From contig CANRFD010000025.1 in the NCBI GenBank assembly GCA_947629845.1, positions 1-15,823 on the forward strand: 15,823 nucleotides of DNA, written 5' to 3'. The position numbers and the translations under genes were made by a program. A model generated the notes under the pieces. That model made no database searches and was not told the DNA's origin. It worked only from the letters and a program-made list of their open reading frames with translations. Shown here in pieces: positions 1 through 6,927 of this stretch. The stretch's first letter is position 1. Each line of letters opens with the position of its first letter. The DNA comes from an uncultured Clostridia bacterium. Its GTDB lineage: Bacteria; Bacillota; Clostridia; Christensenellales; Borkfalkiaceae.

Positions 1-311
1 CCGGCGACGTGACGTACGCCGACCTCTACTCCGTGCTGCCCTTCGACAACACGCTCGTGCTCGGGAAGCTGAAGGGGTCGGACTTCATCAACTTTTTGAA
101 CCGCCAGACCGACAGCCGCAATCCTTACCATATTTATACGACGGTCAAGGCGGCGGAAGTGGACAGGAACGCAGATTACTATGTGATCGTGGATACCTAT
201 ACTTCCACCTACCGCTCCAACAAGATCACGGAGGTCGAGCGTTTGGAGGGCAACATCTATGCGCGCGACCTTCTCGCCGAATATATCAAGGCGGGGAATT
301 GGGCGAAATAG
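1..311 (+). CDS. 5'-nucleotidase / UDP-sugar hydrolase family, C-terminal end (partial, cut by left edge)
   Basis: The reading frame is open to the left edge and about 103 residues are visible. The segment TYADLYSVLPFDNTLV followed by GKLKGSDFINFL is the typical opening of the 5'-nucleotidase C-terminal domain (the 'LPF.N.LV' strand and following helix), which forms the substrate-binding half of the secreted bifunctional metallophosphatases that strip phosphate from nucleotides. The catalytic metallophosphatase domain must lie upstream, outside the window. The protein ends in a charged stretch with no membrane anchor or sorting signal. The usual C-terminal Gly-Gly-Asp loop is not obvious; a YYVIVDTYTSTY stretch lies there instead, so the substrate could differ. 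The stop lies 21 bp before the nucleoside phosphorylase start, which suggests one transcript. The family call is fairly sure; the exact substrate is not. Confidence 0.8.
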   Translation, partial: GDVTYADLYSVLPFDNTLVLGKLKGSDFINFLNRQTDSRNPYHIYTTVKAAEVDRNADYYVIVDTYTSTYRSNKITEVERLEGNIYARDLLAEYIKAGNWAK

Positions 312-332
312 CCGCCCGCGGGAGAGAACGAT

Positions 333-1634
333 ATGAGAATGTACGACATCATCAAAAAGAAGCGGGACGGCGGGGAGCTCTCCACCGAGGAGATCGACTT
401 CTTCATCAGAGGCGTGACCGACGGCAGCATTCCCGACTATCAGATCTCGGCGCTGTGCATGGCCATCTATTACAGGGGAATGTCGGTGCGGGAGACGTGC
501 GACTTGACCTTCGCCGTGCGCGATTCGGGCGACAAGACGGACTTTTCCGCCATCAAGGGCATCCGCGTGGACAAGCACTCCACGGGCGGCGTGGGCGATA
601 AGACCAGCCTCGTCGTTGCGCCCATCGTGGCGGCGCTCGGCGTGAAGGTCGCCAAGATGAGCGGCCGCGGCCTCGGGCACACGGGCGGCACGGTGGATAA
701 GTTGGAGGCCATCGACGGCTTCCGCACCACGCTCTCCGAGGAGGAATTTATCGCGCAGGTGAACAGGATCGGGCTCGCGATCGTGGGGCAGTCGAGGCAG
801 TTCGCTCCCGCCGACAAGAAGCTGTACGCCCTGCGGGACGTCACGGCGACGGTGGACAGCATGCCGCTCATCGCCGCGAGCATCATGGGCAAAAAGCTCG
901 CCGCGGACGACGATTGCATCGTTCTCGACGTCAAGACGGGCAGCGGCTCGTTCATGAAGAGCGTCGAGAAGAGCCGCGAACTCGCGCAGCTCATGGTGGA
1001 CATCGGCAAGAGCGCCGGCAAGAAGATGGTCGCCTTGATCACCAATATGGATCGGCCGCTCGGCTATGCCATCGGCAATTCCCTCGAGGTCATCGAGGCG
1101 GTAGAAACGCTCTGCGGCCGCGGGCCTGCCGACTTTACCGAGGTCTGCCTGACGCTTGCGGGGCACATGCTCTCGCTCGCGGGCATGGGAACGCCCGAGG
1201 AGGGCAGAGAGCTCGCGAAGCAGGTCATCGCGGACGGGCGTGCGCTCAAAAAGTTTGCCGAAGTCGTCGCCGCACAGGGCGGAGACGCTTCGCTCATCGA
1301 GGATCCCTCGAAGTTCAAAAAGGCAAAGTACGAATATCCCGTAAAGAGCGCCGTGAGCGGCTATATCCACGGCGTGGACACCGAGGCGTACGGGCTCTCC
1401 AGCCTGATGCTCGGCGCGGGGCGCAACACGGCGGAGGACGCCATCGACTACAGCGCGGGCATCGTTCTGAAGAAGAAGACGGGCGAGTTCGTGCAGAAGG
1501 GCGAAACTATCGCCGTGCTGTACTCCGACAACGCAACTTGCTTCGTGGCCGCGGCGGAAAAACTGCTTGCGGCGACGGCGGTGGAGCGCGAAAAGCCCGC
1601 CGACGAACCCCTCGTATACGGCGTGGTGGTGTAA
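333..1634 (+). CDS. pdp: Pyrimidine-nucleoside phosphorylase
   Basis: Cytoplasmic enzyme that splits uridine, thymidine or deoxyuridine with phosphate into the free base and (deoxy)ribose-1-phosphate. The 433 residues match the usual length of the Gram-positive enzyme. Visible motifs are KHSTGGVGDK at 81-90 (phosphate and K+ loop), the family signature SGRGLGHTGGTVDKLE at 110-125, and the nucleoside-binding residues R168, S183 and K187. The AKMSGRG context fits the broad-specificity pyrimidine phosphorylase better than enterobacterial DeoA, although thymidine phosphorylase remains the close alternative. The start at 333 is chosen over the ATG at 339 because GGAGAG at 321-326 sits 6 nt upstream. 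It follows a 5'-nucleotidase and precedes thymidine kinase, so its likely job is to release sugar phosphate from scavenged nucleosides. Confidence 0.95.
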   Translation: MRMYDIIKKKRDGGELSTEEIDFFIRGVTDGSIPDYQISALCMAIYYRGMSVRETCDLTFAVRDSGDKTDFSAIKGIRVDKHSTGGVGDKTSLVVAPIVAALGVKVAKMSGRGLGHTGGTVDKLEAIDGFRTTLSEEEFIAQVNRIGLAIVGQSRQFAPADKKLYALRDVTATVDSMPLIAASIMGKKLAADDDCIVLDVKTGSGSFMKSVEKSRELAQLMVDIGKSAGKKMVALITNMDRPLGYAIGNSLEVIEAVETLCGRGPADFTEVCLTLAGHMLSLAGMGTPEEGRELAKQVIADGRALKKFAEVVAAQGGDASLIEDPSKFKKAKYEYPVKSAVSGYIHGVDTEAYGLSSLMLGAGRNTAEDAIDYSAGIVLKKKTGEFVQKGETIAVLYSDNATCFVAAAEKLLAATAVEREKPADEPLVYGVVV

Positions 1635-1720
1635 AAGGGGACTTGCGCCGCCTGTGCGGCCGCGAGGGGAGCGCTTTGGAAAAAAGGCAAGCGCGCCCCG
1701 CAATTACAACGGAAAAACAT

Positions 1721-2314
1721 ATGGCAAAACTATATTTCAAGTTCGGGGCGATGGGGTGCTCAAAGACGGCACAGGCGCTCATCACGAAATTCAATTACGA
1801 GGAGCGCAACATGAAGGTGCTGCTTCTCAAACCCGCCATCGACACGCGGGACGGCGCGACCGTCGTGAAGTCCCGCATCGGGCTCATGCAGGACGCCGTC
1901 GCCGTCGGCATGGACGAAAACCTCTACGAGCTGTACACCGGGAAGTATCCCGACTGCAACGTCATCATCGTGGACGAATGCCAATTTCTCACGCCCGAAC
2001 AGGTGGACGAACTTGCCGACATCGTCATCGATAAGAACATCCCCGTGCTGTGCTTCGGGCTCTCGACCGACTTCACCACCCACCTCTTTCCGGGGAGCAA
2101 GCGGCTGTTCGAGATCGCGGAGTCCATCAGCGAGATCAAGTCGGTGTGCACCTGCGGCGCCAAGGCGACGGTCAACGCCCGCTTCGACGACAGCGGCCGC
2201 ATCGTGACGGAGGGGTCGCAGATCTGCATCGGCGGCAACGACAGGTACGTCGCCATGTGCAGGAAGTGCTGGCTGAAATACAGGGCGGCGGCGCTTCCCG
2301 TCACCAAAAATTGA
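1721..2314 (+). CDS. tdk: Thymidine kinase (type II, zinc-containing)
   Basis: Phosphorylates thymidine with ATP to dTMP in the cytoplasm. The 197 residues align with bacterial type II kinases throughout. There is a P-loop region GAMGCSKT at 9-16, a long lasso-side helix, the catalytic VDECQF at 84-89 (E86 the probable base), VLCFGL at 109-114, the thymidine-site IGGNDRYV at 170-177, and zinc cysteines C143, C145, C180 and C183. The reading frame is open far upstream, but homology begins at MAKLYF, so ATG 1721 is chosen; its ribosome site is weak (GGA 7 nt away). The residue before the P-loop lysine is Ser14 instead of the usual Gly. It lies 86 bp after the phosphorylase. That gap holds only a short GC hairpin with no U-tract, so co-transcription is likely. 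Kinase and phosphorylase compete for the same thymidine pool. Confidence 0.95.
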   Translation: MAKLYFKFGAMGCSKTAQALITKFNYEERNMKVLLLKPAIDTRDGATVVKSRIGLMQDAVAVGMDENLYELYTGKYPDCNVIIVDECQFLTPEQVDELADIVIDKNIPVLCFGLSTDFTTHLFPGSKRLFEIAESISEIKSVCTCGAKATVNARFDDSGRIVTEGSQICIGGNDRYVAMCRKCWLKYRAAALPVTKN

Positions 2315-2340
2315 ACGCTTTCCGTACAGGAGAAAGATAG

Positions 2341-3690
2341 ATGCAAAAGATTTCCATCAAGTTGGCGGCGCTCGGCGCCACGGCGGTGTTTGCATGCGGC
2401 GTGTTTGCCGCGGGCGGGGCTGCGGCTACGTCTTTGGCGGCTGCGGCCGGGGCGGACGATTACTATGCGCCCATCACTGCAACGAAGGGAGACGAACTGC
2501 TCGGGCAGATCCACGATCTCATCACCACCACGCATACGCATTATACTTCCTACGATGACAGTAAGAAATATGGCCCGACGACCGATCCTGCGTTGAATGG
2601 GGAAACGGGCGTTGTGGAATTTTATACGCACGAGACAATAGCAGAGTGGACGCTGAATGGGGGCGATCCCGGGCGGTGGAACCGCGAGCACGTATGGGCG
2701 CAGGCTCTTTCCAAAGACAGTACCGGCAGGCAGCTTTGGGGGAGGGAAGGCGGCGGCGCCGATCTGCATCATCTTCGCCCTTCGGAAGTCAAGATGAATT
2801 CAGACCGTGGAGACAAGAAGTACGGCGAGGTTGTAAACGGCAGTCCCATTTACTCCAGGACGACAAGCGGCGCCAATTCACAGATCGGCGGCTATCAAGC
2901 GGGCGGCGTGTTCGAGCCACTCGACTTCGCGAAAGGGGATGTCGCGCGCATTGTCCTGTATGTGTATACGCACTACAACACATATGCCAACGTGCACGGC
3001 ACGACGAACGGTGCATCCAACAGTCAGGAAGAAAGTTATTTCGGCACGCTTCCCATCACAAACATCGTCTCGGCCGCTTCGGAGGAGGCAGCGTTCGATC
3101 TGCTCCTCGAGTGGAACGAGCTCGACCCCGTAGACGCCATCGAGACGACGCGCAACGAGGCAGTGTTCAATATTCAACATAACCGCAATCCCTTCATCGA
3201 CCACCCCGAATATGCGGCGGCGGTCTGGGGCGACGCGGAGCTCGGCGGCGGCACGGGCGAACAGGGCGGCACGGGCGAACCCGAGCATACGCACAGCTAC
3301 GGCTACCGCGACCTCGACGAGGCCAACCACACCAAGTACTGCACGGGCTGCGAAGAGGTGAACGTCAGCGAGCCGCACGTATATGACAGCGCAACGGATA
3401 CGACGTGCAATCTCTGCGGCCACGAGCGGACGGTCGGCGGCGGTACGCAGGGCGGAAGCGGCGAACAGGGCGGCACGCAGGGCGGAACTTCCGGAGGGAC
3501 GTCCGGCGGCACGCAGGGCGGAGAGCAAGGCGGCACGCAGGGCGGAGAGCAAGGCGGAACGCCCGAAGTGAAGCCGGAAAGCAAGCCGGGCTGCGGCGGC
3601 GTGATCGGCATTGCGGAGGGCGGCATGTTTGCCGCGGCGGCAGTTGCCGTCATCGCGGCGGCCGTCATTCTTCACCGCCGCAAGGGGTGA
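2341..3690 (+). CDS. Secreted, membrane-anchored endonuclease I family nuclease with Cys/His module
   Basis: Exported, non-sequence-specific nuclease of the EndA/NucM/Vvn type (beta-beta-alpha metal), 449 residues. Residues 1 to about 37 form a signal peptide. The catalytic domain spans about 50-297. NREHVWAQ at 114-121 carries the metal ligand E116 and general base H117; DLHHLRPSEVKMNSDRG at 141-157 supplies N153; the conserved end NRNPFIDHPE is at 281-290. All expected catalytic residues are present. A Cys/His module follows at 314-363 (C334, C337, C356, C359 with several His), then a Gly-Thr-Gln-rich linker (about 366-407), GCGG at 417-420, a hydrophobic helix (about 421-444) and the tail HRRKG. 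The C-terminus therefore looks like a cell-surface anchor or sorting signal. AGGAG at 2328-2332 sits 8 nt before ATG. It lies 26 bp after tdk and probably ends that operon, feeding it with nucleotides. Function is sure; the anchoring mechanism is inferred. Confidence 0.92.
   Translation: MQKISIKLAALGATAVFACGVFAAGGAAATSLAAAAGADDYYAPITATKGDELLGQIHDLITTTHTHYTSYDDSKKYGPTTDPALNGETGVVEFYTHETIAEWTLNGGDPGRWNREHVWAQALSKDSTGRQLWGREGGGADLHHLRPSEVKMNSDRGDKKYGEVVNGSPIYSRTTSGANSQIGGYQAGGVFEPLDFAKGDVARIVLYVYTHYNTYANVHGTTNGASNSQEESYFGTLPITNIVSAASEEAAFDLLLEWNELDPVDAIETTRNEAVFNIQHNRNPFIDHPEYAAAVWGDAELGGGTGEQGGTGEPEHTHSYGYRDLDEANHTKYCTGCEEVNVSEPHVYDSATDTTCNLCGHERTVGGGTQGGSGEQGGTQGGTSGGTSGGTQGGEQGGTQGGEQGGTPEVKPESKPGCGGVIGIAEGGMFAAAAVAVIAAAVILHRRKG
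3505..3552 (+). repeat. Tandem 24-bp repeat in the Gly-rich linker of the secreted nuclease
   Basis: Two exact consecutive 24-bp copies (3505-3528 and 3529-3552) encode GGTQGGEQ twice. They sit in a wider low-complexity tract of GGT, GGE and GSG units from about 3439 to 3563. A separate 18-bp period with two copies occurs at 3247-3280. Such linkers commonly vary in length between strains by slippage. This is coding sequence, not an independent element. Confidence 0.8.
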
Positions 3691-3720
3691 GCGCAGGCGC
3701 ATTAGAGGCTGCCGCGGCGC

Positions 3721-3744
3721 TTGCACAAAAATGCAGTTTTTTGT
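3721..3744 (+). terminator. Weak intrinsic terminator candidate after the nuclease gene
   Basis: TTGCA at 3721-3725 can pair with TGCAG at 3732-3736 (one G-T wobble) around a loop of C and five A, and is followed directly by six T at 3737-3742. The stem is short and has only two G-C pairs. Its position, 30 bp after the nuclease stop and just upstream of a strong promoter, is what makes it credible. An alternative pairing of ACAAAAA (3725-3731) with TTTTTGT (3738-3744) is possible. Confidence 0.3.
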
Positions 3745-3765
3745 AAAAAAATATCTGTTGAAAGA

Positions 3766-3794
3766 TTGACTTGATTGACGTAAAATGATATAAT
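3766..3794 (+). promoter_or_regulatory. Strong vegetative (sigma-A type) promoter of the transporter operon
   Basis: TTGACT at 3766-3771 and TATAAT at 3789-3794 are separated by exactly 17 bp, and TG at 3786-3787 gives an extended -10. Transcription should start near 3801, leaving a leader of about 77 nt before ATG 3878. The leader contains one small hairpin, TCCCC (3823-3827) with GGGGA (3835-3839). No clear operator palindrome or catabolite-response site was seen. The surrounding 3740-3800 stretch is distinctly AT-rich against GC-rich flanks. No comparably good promoter was found further downstream, which supports a single long operon. Confidence 0.75.
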
Positions 3795-3877
3795 TCTCAA
3801 CAGGAACACATTTGGCAAAATATCCCCCTTGGGCGGGGAGCAGATCGGCAACAAGGTTTTGGAGGAAGAGGGAAGAT

Positions 3878-4195
3878 ATGCGAGGTTTGCTGGCGTTGAA
3901 TTCACTCGGCACGACGGATACGATTTTCTTCATAGCGCTCGCGGCGATCGTGGCGCTGTGTGTCGTCGTCTATTTTCTGATCCCCGTGATCAACCGCAAA
4001 CAGTATAGAGAGCAGCGCGAAAATCTCAAGAAGAGAGAGGTCGCGTTCAAGTCGAATGTTCAGCGGACGGACGGGTCTCCCGTTGTTGCGGAGGAGGAGC
4101 TTCCCGGCGATAGCGCGGCGGGAGAGCAGACGCAGCAGGAGGAGACGCCGGTTGAAATTCCGGTCGATCCCATGCAAAACATCGACGAAGAATGA
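3878..4195 (+). CDS. Small single-pass membrane protein of unknown function, first gene of the transporter operon
   Basis: Not recognised. It has 105 residues with one hydrophobic helix at about 15-36, followed by a basic, probably helical stretch (about 40-56, rich in Arg, Lys and Gln) and an acidic, Glu/Gln/Pro-rich tail (about 68-105). The positive charges after the helix predict a cytoplasmic C-terminus. ATG 3878 is chosen because GAGGG at 3868-3872 and GGAGG at 3861-3865 lie just upstream; the frame is open back to 3812, but that part would cover the leader. Its stop overlaps the next start (ATGA at 4192-4195), so the two are probably translationally coupled and may act together. It could be an accessory or assembly subunit of the importer encoded further down, but nothing in the sequence proves this. 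Confidence 0.75.
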   Translation: MRGLLALNSLGTTDTIFFIALAAIVALCVVVYFLIPVINRKQYREQRENLKKREVAFKSNVQRTDGSPVVAEEELPGDSAAGEQTQQEETPVEIPVDPMQNIDEE

Positions 4196-5493
4196 AAAAA
4201 AGCAAAATTTTCGCCACCGTAGTCTATTTCATTTTCACGTTCGGGATCGGTTTGGTGTTCGCGTTGACCTTGCCCGGATACTTTGCGACGTTTACGGCCC
4301 CGGCGGAAGTGATATCGGACGCATTGAAGAGCGGGGACTTCATCACGGGCATCGTGCTGACGGAACCCGTCGGCTTCAACAGAAAGCCCGTGCTGGAGAG
4401 CAATTTCGAACAGGGCGGCGGCATCATCCTGTACGAGACGGTGATGGAAGTCTACGACAGGGATACCGCACAGGACAGCGGAGCCGCCGCAAACGGTTTG
4501 GTGCACGGCATGCTGTTCAAGTGCTACGAGGGGTACGTCTATGGCGTTGACGGCTACTACGACGTATTCGCCCAGCAAAACAACGGCACGTCGCTTTCCG
4601 TGACGGCGGAGGACGGAAAGGAGACCAAACTTTCCCTCCTCGACTACGACGCAGACGGCAACGGCACCAACGACGGCATTTCCAACTACACGCAGAGCGG
4701 ATTTATCGTCGTGGAGATCCGCGACAGCGACGTCTCCTCGGTCAAGACGCTGCGCTTCACCGACAAGACGGGCGAGGTCGTACTTACCGCGGAGGCGGAA
4801 CAGAGCCTCGCGTTCGGGAGCGGGTTTTTCGATTGCTTCGGCGACATCGCGGCCTACAACCAACTGGTGGCCGCGGGCAACAAGGCGGATATCTCCGCCG
4901 AGGAGTCGGCGAGGATCATCGAACAGCGCAACGACTACGTCAACGCCGTGACCGAAGCGCTCGAAGCGGCGCCCGATTGTTCCGTCACCGCCAAGTCGGA
5001 GGAGTACAAGGCTGCGGTGGACACCGTGAACGGGATCGCGAACAGAAAGGCCATTCCCTTCATCGTCGTCTATTTCGTCGCGATCTACATCATAGCGGAC
5101 TTCTTGCTCGGCTCGCACCTGATCATCAAGTTCTTCAAGTGGTTCCTGTTCAAGGTGTGCAAGATCCCGCACAAGGAGAAACAGAAGGTCGATAAGGCCG
5201 ACTTCTTCGGGCACGACTACTTCAGTATGGTGACGGTGAAGTTGGACTTGTCGGAGGTGCCGGAGTTCAACGGCAGCGTAGAGATCAAATATACCAACAC
5301 GAGCGAAGAGGCCGTGTTCACATTGCTGAAATCGGAGGACTACACCGCGACGGTTCGCCTGAAAGCGGGGATCTACGTCAATCCGTTCATCGATATCGAC
5401 AGGGCATATGCTCCCGTAGACCTGCCCGACAATTTGGAAGTCGAAGGGTACCAAATGGAAAAAACAATAAAAATAGTCAAACGCGAGGGTTAA
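4192..5493 (+). CDS. Two-pass membrane protein of unknown function, coupled to ABC transporter genes
   Basis: Not recognised. It has 433 residues. A first membrane helix lies at about 7-28 behind a basic N-terminus, then a large extracytoplasmic region (about 30-286), a second helix at about 287-306, and a cytoplasmic part (about 307-433) with a basic juxtamembrane segment and a beta-rich domain from about 340. The outer region contains DADGNGTNDG at 153-162, which fits the D-x-D-G-N/D-G-x-x-D-G pattern of thrombospondin-3-type calcium loops, though only one copy is present. The gene starts inside the stop of the preceding small protein and ends 6 bp before the ATPase start, so it is clearly in the transporter operon. 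The layout, with an outer sensing-size domain and a cytoplasmic domain beside the ATPase, would suit an accessory or regulatory subunit. That is inference from position and topology only. Confidence 0.85.
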   Translation: MKKSKIFATVVYFIFTFGIGLVFALTLPGYFATFTAPAEVISDALKSGDFITGIVLTEPVGFNRKPVLESNFEQGGGIILYETVMEVYDRDTAQDSGAAANGLVHGMLFKCYEGYVYGVDGYYDVFAQQNNGTSLSVTAEDGKETKLSLLDYDADGNGTNDGISNYTQSGFIVVEIRDSDVSSVKTLRFTDKTGEVVLTAEAEQSLAFGSGFFDCFGDIAAYNQLVAAGNKADISAEESARIIEQRNDYVNAVTEALEAAPDCSVTAKSEEYKAAVDTVNGIANRKAIPFIVVYFVAIYIIADFLLGSHLIIKFFKWFLFKVCKIPHKEKQKVDKADFFGHDYFSMVTVKLDLSEVPEFNGSVEIKYTNTSEEAVFTLLKSEDYTATVRLKAGIYVNPFIDIDRAYAPVDLPDNLEVEGYQMEKTIKIVKREG

Positions 5494-5499
5494 ACGCAT

Positions 5500-6927
5500 A
5501 TGAGGATATCCATTCAGCACCTTACCAAAATTTTCCCCAACCGCAACAAGGGCGGGAAAGCCGTTCACGCCGTGGAGGACATGAACATCGAGATCCCCTC
5601 CGGCGGGCTCGTCGGTCTGCTCGGGCCTTCGGGCTGCGGCAAGTCGACCACGCTCTTCATGTTGAGCGGGCTGGAGAGCCCTTCGTCGGGCAGGATCCTG
5701 TTTGACGATCAGGACGTGACCACGCTCGCCGCCGAAAAACGCGGCGTCGGGTTGGTGTTCCAGAACTACGCGCTGTATCCGCACATGACGGTGGAGCAGA
5801 ACATCCGCTTCCCGCTGGACAACATGCGCATCAAGCGGGAGGAGGGCAACGCCCGCGCTCTGGACGCGGCGCGGCTGGTGCAGATCGAGGATCTGATGGC
5901 ACGCAAGCCCCACGAGCTTTCGGGCGGCCAGCAGCAGCGCGTCGCCATCGCCCGCGCCCTCGTGAAGATGCCCAACGTCCTTCTCTTGGACGAGCCTCTT
6001 TCCAACCTCGACGCACGGCTGCGCTTGCAGACGCGTGAAGAGATCAAGCGCATCCAGCGCACGACGGGCATCACGACGGTGTTCGTCACGCACGATCAGG
6101 AAGAGGCGATGAGCATCTGCGATACCATGGTCGTCATGAAGCTCGGCATGGTGCAGCAGGTCGGCGCCCCGCAGGATATCTATGACGACCCCAACAACCT
6201 GTTCGTCGCGAACTTCCTCGGAACGCCCCCGATCAACATCTTCAAGGGCAAGATCGAGAACGGCAAGGTGTACATCGGCGAAGAGGCCGTTGCAGACGCC
6301 GCTTGGGAGACCGCATTCGACAACCAAGATGTCTTTGTGGGCATCCGTCCCGAAGGGTTCGTCTATAACGAGGAAGGCGCGTTTACGCTGAACGTCGACC
6401 ACATCGAGGTCATGGGAAGGGACAAGTCCATCGTCGCCACGCACGAGTGCTCCACCAAGCCCATCGCGCGCTGCATCATCGATAGCGACGTCCGCCTGCC
6501 CGCAGACGCAACGCAGCTGAAGTTCAACATCAAACCGTATAAACTGTTCCTGTTCAACGCAGAGACGGAGGACAGGCTGAGATATCCCGTGAATGTATTC
6601 AAGGGGAAGATCGAAGGCGGCAAGGTATACATCGGCGGGGAGGCCGTCGCGGAGACGGCGTTTGCCGACAAAGAGGTATACATCTGCGCCGCACCCGAAG
6701 CGTTCACTTACGACGCGAACGGCGCCTTGGCGCTCCGCGTAGACCATATCGAGGGCGAGGGCAAAGACAAATGCGTTATATGCGCGCATGAGAGTTCGGC
6801 GAAACCCGCCGTGCGCTGCGCAGTGGGCGGCGTCGATTTGCCCGAAGATGCCGGCGAGCTGAAATTCAATATCAAACCCGAAAAGCTATTCCTGTACGAC
6901 GCAGAAACAGAGGAGAGGTTGAGATAA
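5500..6927 (+). CDS. ABC transporter ATPase, MalK/UgpC/MsmX type, with duplicated C-terminal domain
   Basis: Cytoplasmic ATPase subunit that powers a CUT1-family importer. Residues 1 to about 240 are a complete nucleotide-binding domain: Walker A GPSGCGKST 42-50, Q-loop Q88, ABC signature LSGGQQQR 140-147, Walker B VLLLDEP 160-166, D-loop SNLD 168-171 and switch H198. All key residues are present. The C-terminal TOBE/OB-type regulatory domain occurs twice: 246-363, with the normal GIRPEGF motif, and 365-475, where that motif has become CAAPEAF. The protein is therefore 475 residues instead of about 370. GAGGG at 5485-5489 lies 10 nt before ATG. The stop overlaps the next start (TAATG). The substrate cannot be read from the ATPase, and such ATPases often serve several importers. 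Confidence 0.95.
   Translation: MRISIQHLTKIFPNRNKGGKAVHAVEDMNIEIPSGGLVGLLGPSGCGKSTTLFMLSGLESPSSGRILFDDQDVTTLAAEKRGVGLVFQNYALYPHMTVEQNIRFPLDNMRIKREEGNARALDAARLVQIEDLMARKPHELSGGQQQRVAIARALVKMPNVLLLDEPLSNLDARLRLQTREEIKRIQRTTGITTVFVTHDQEEAMSICDTMVVMKLGMVQQVGAPQDIYDDPNNLFVANFLGTPPINIFKGKIENGKVYIGEEAVADAAWETAFDNQDVFVGIRPEGFVYNEEGAFTLNVDHIEVMGRDKSIVATHECSTKPIARCIIDSDVRLPADATQLKFNIKPYKLFLFNAETEDRLRYPVNVFKGKIEGGKVYIGGEAVAETAFADKEVYICAAPEAFTYDANGALALRVDHIEGEGKDKCVICAHESSAKPAVRCAVGGVDLPEDAGELKFNIKPEKLFLYDAETEERLR
6235..6924 (+). repeat. Tandem duplication of the ATPase C-terminal regulatory domain
   Basis: Copy 1 is 6235-6588 (residues 246-363) and copy 2 is 6592-6924 (residues 365-475). Both begin N-[IV]-FKGKIE-x-GKVYIG, pass through VDHIE, and end LKFNIKP-x-KLFL-x-x-AETE-x-RLR. 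By eye, more than half the residues are identical, and the DNA is also visibly similar at the start of each copy. Copy 2 lacks about four residues after EAVA and one near VDLP. The pattern indicates a gene-internal duplication followed by divergence. Confidence 0.9.

Noticed and set aside
1647..1660. Small GC hairpin between the phosphorylase and thymidine kinase genes as a terminator
   Set aside because: It has a five-pair stem and no T-run after it, and the neighbouring genes are functionally linked and probably co-transcribed.
3439..3563. Short direct repeats as a CRISPR array or mobile-element end
   Set aside because: The repeats are in frame and encode a Gly-Thr-Gln-rich linker; there are no spacers and no inverted ends.
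3823..3839. Leader hairpin as a riboswitch
   Set aside because: It is a single five-pair stem in a leader of about 77 nt, with no conserved aptamer-like core or terminator switch.
3812..3877. Upstream extension of the small membrane protein to a start at 3812
   Set aside because: It would begin within the leader, just after the predicted transcription start and with no ribosome site, whereas ATG 3878 has GAGGG and GGAGG immediately upstream.
4200..4214. AAAATTTT-centred palindrome as a LacI-type operator
   Set aside because: It lies inside the start of a coding sequence, more than 400 bp from the promoter, and is only a short AT palindrome.
4060..6789. Antisense open frame of 909 codons opposite the two-pass membrane protein and the ATPase
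   Set aside because: It is a mirror of GC-rich codon use on the + strand. Its translation is low-complexity (Val/Asp/Arg-rich) with no motif, and the + strand frames encode recognisable or well-initiated proteins.
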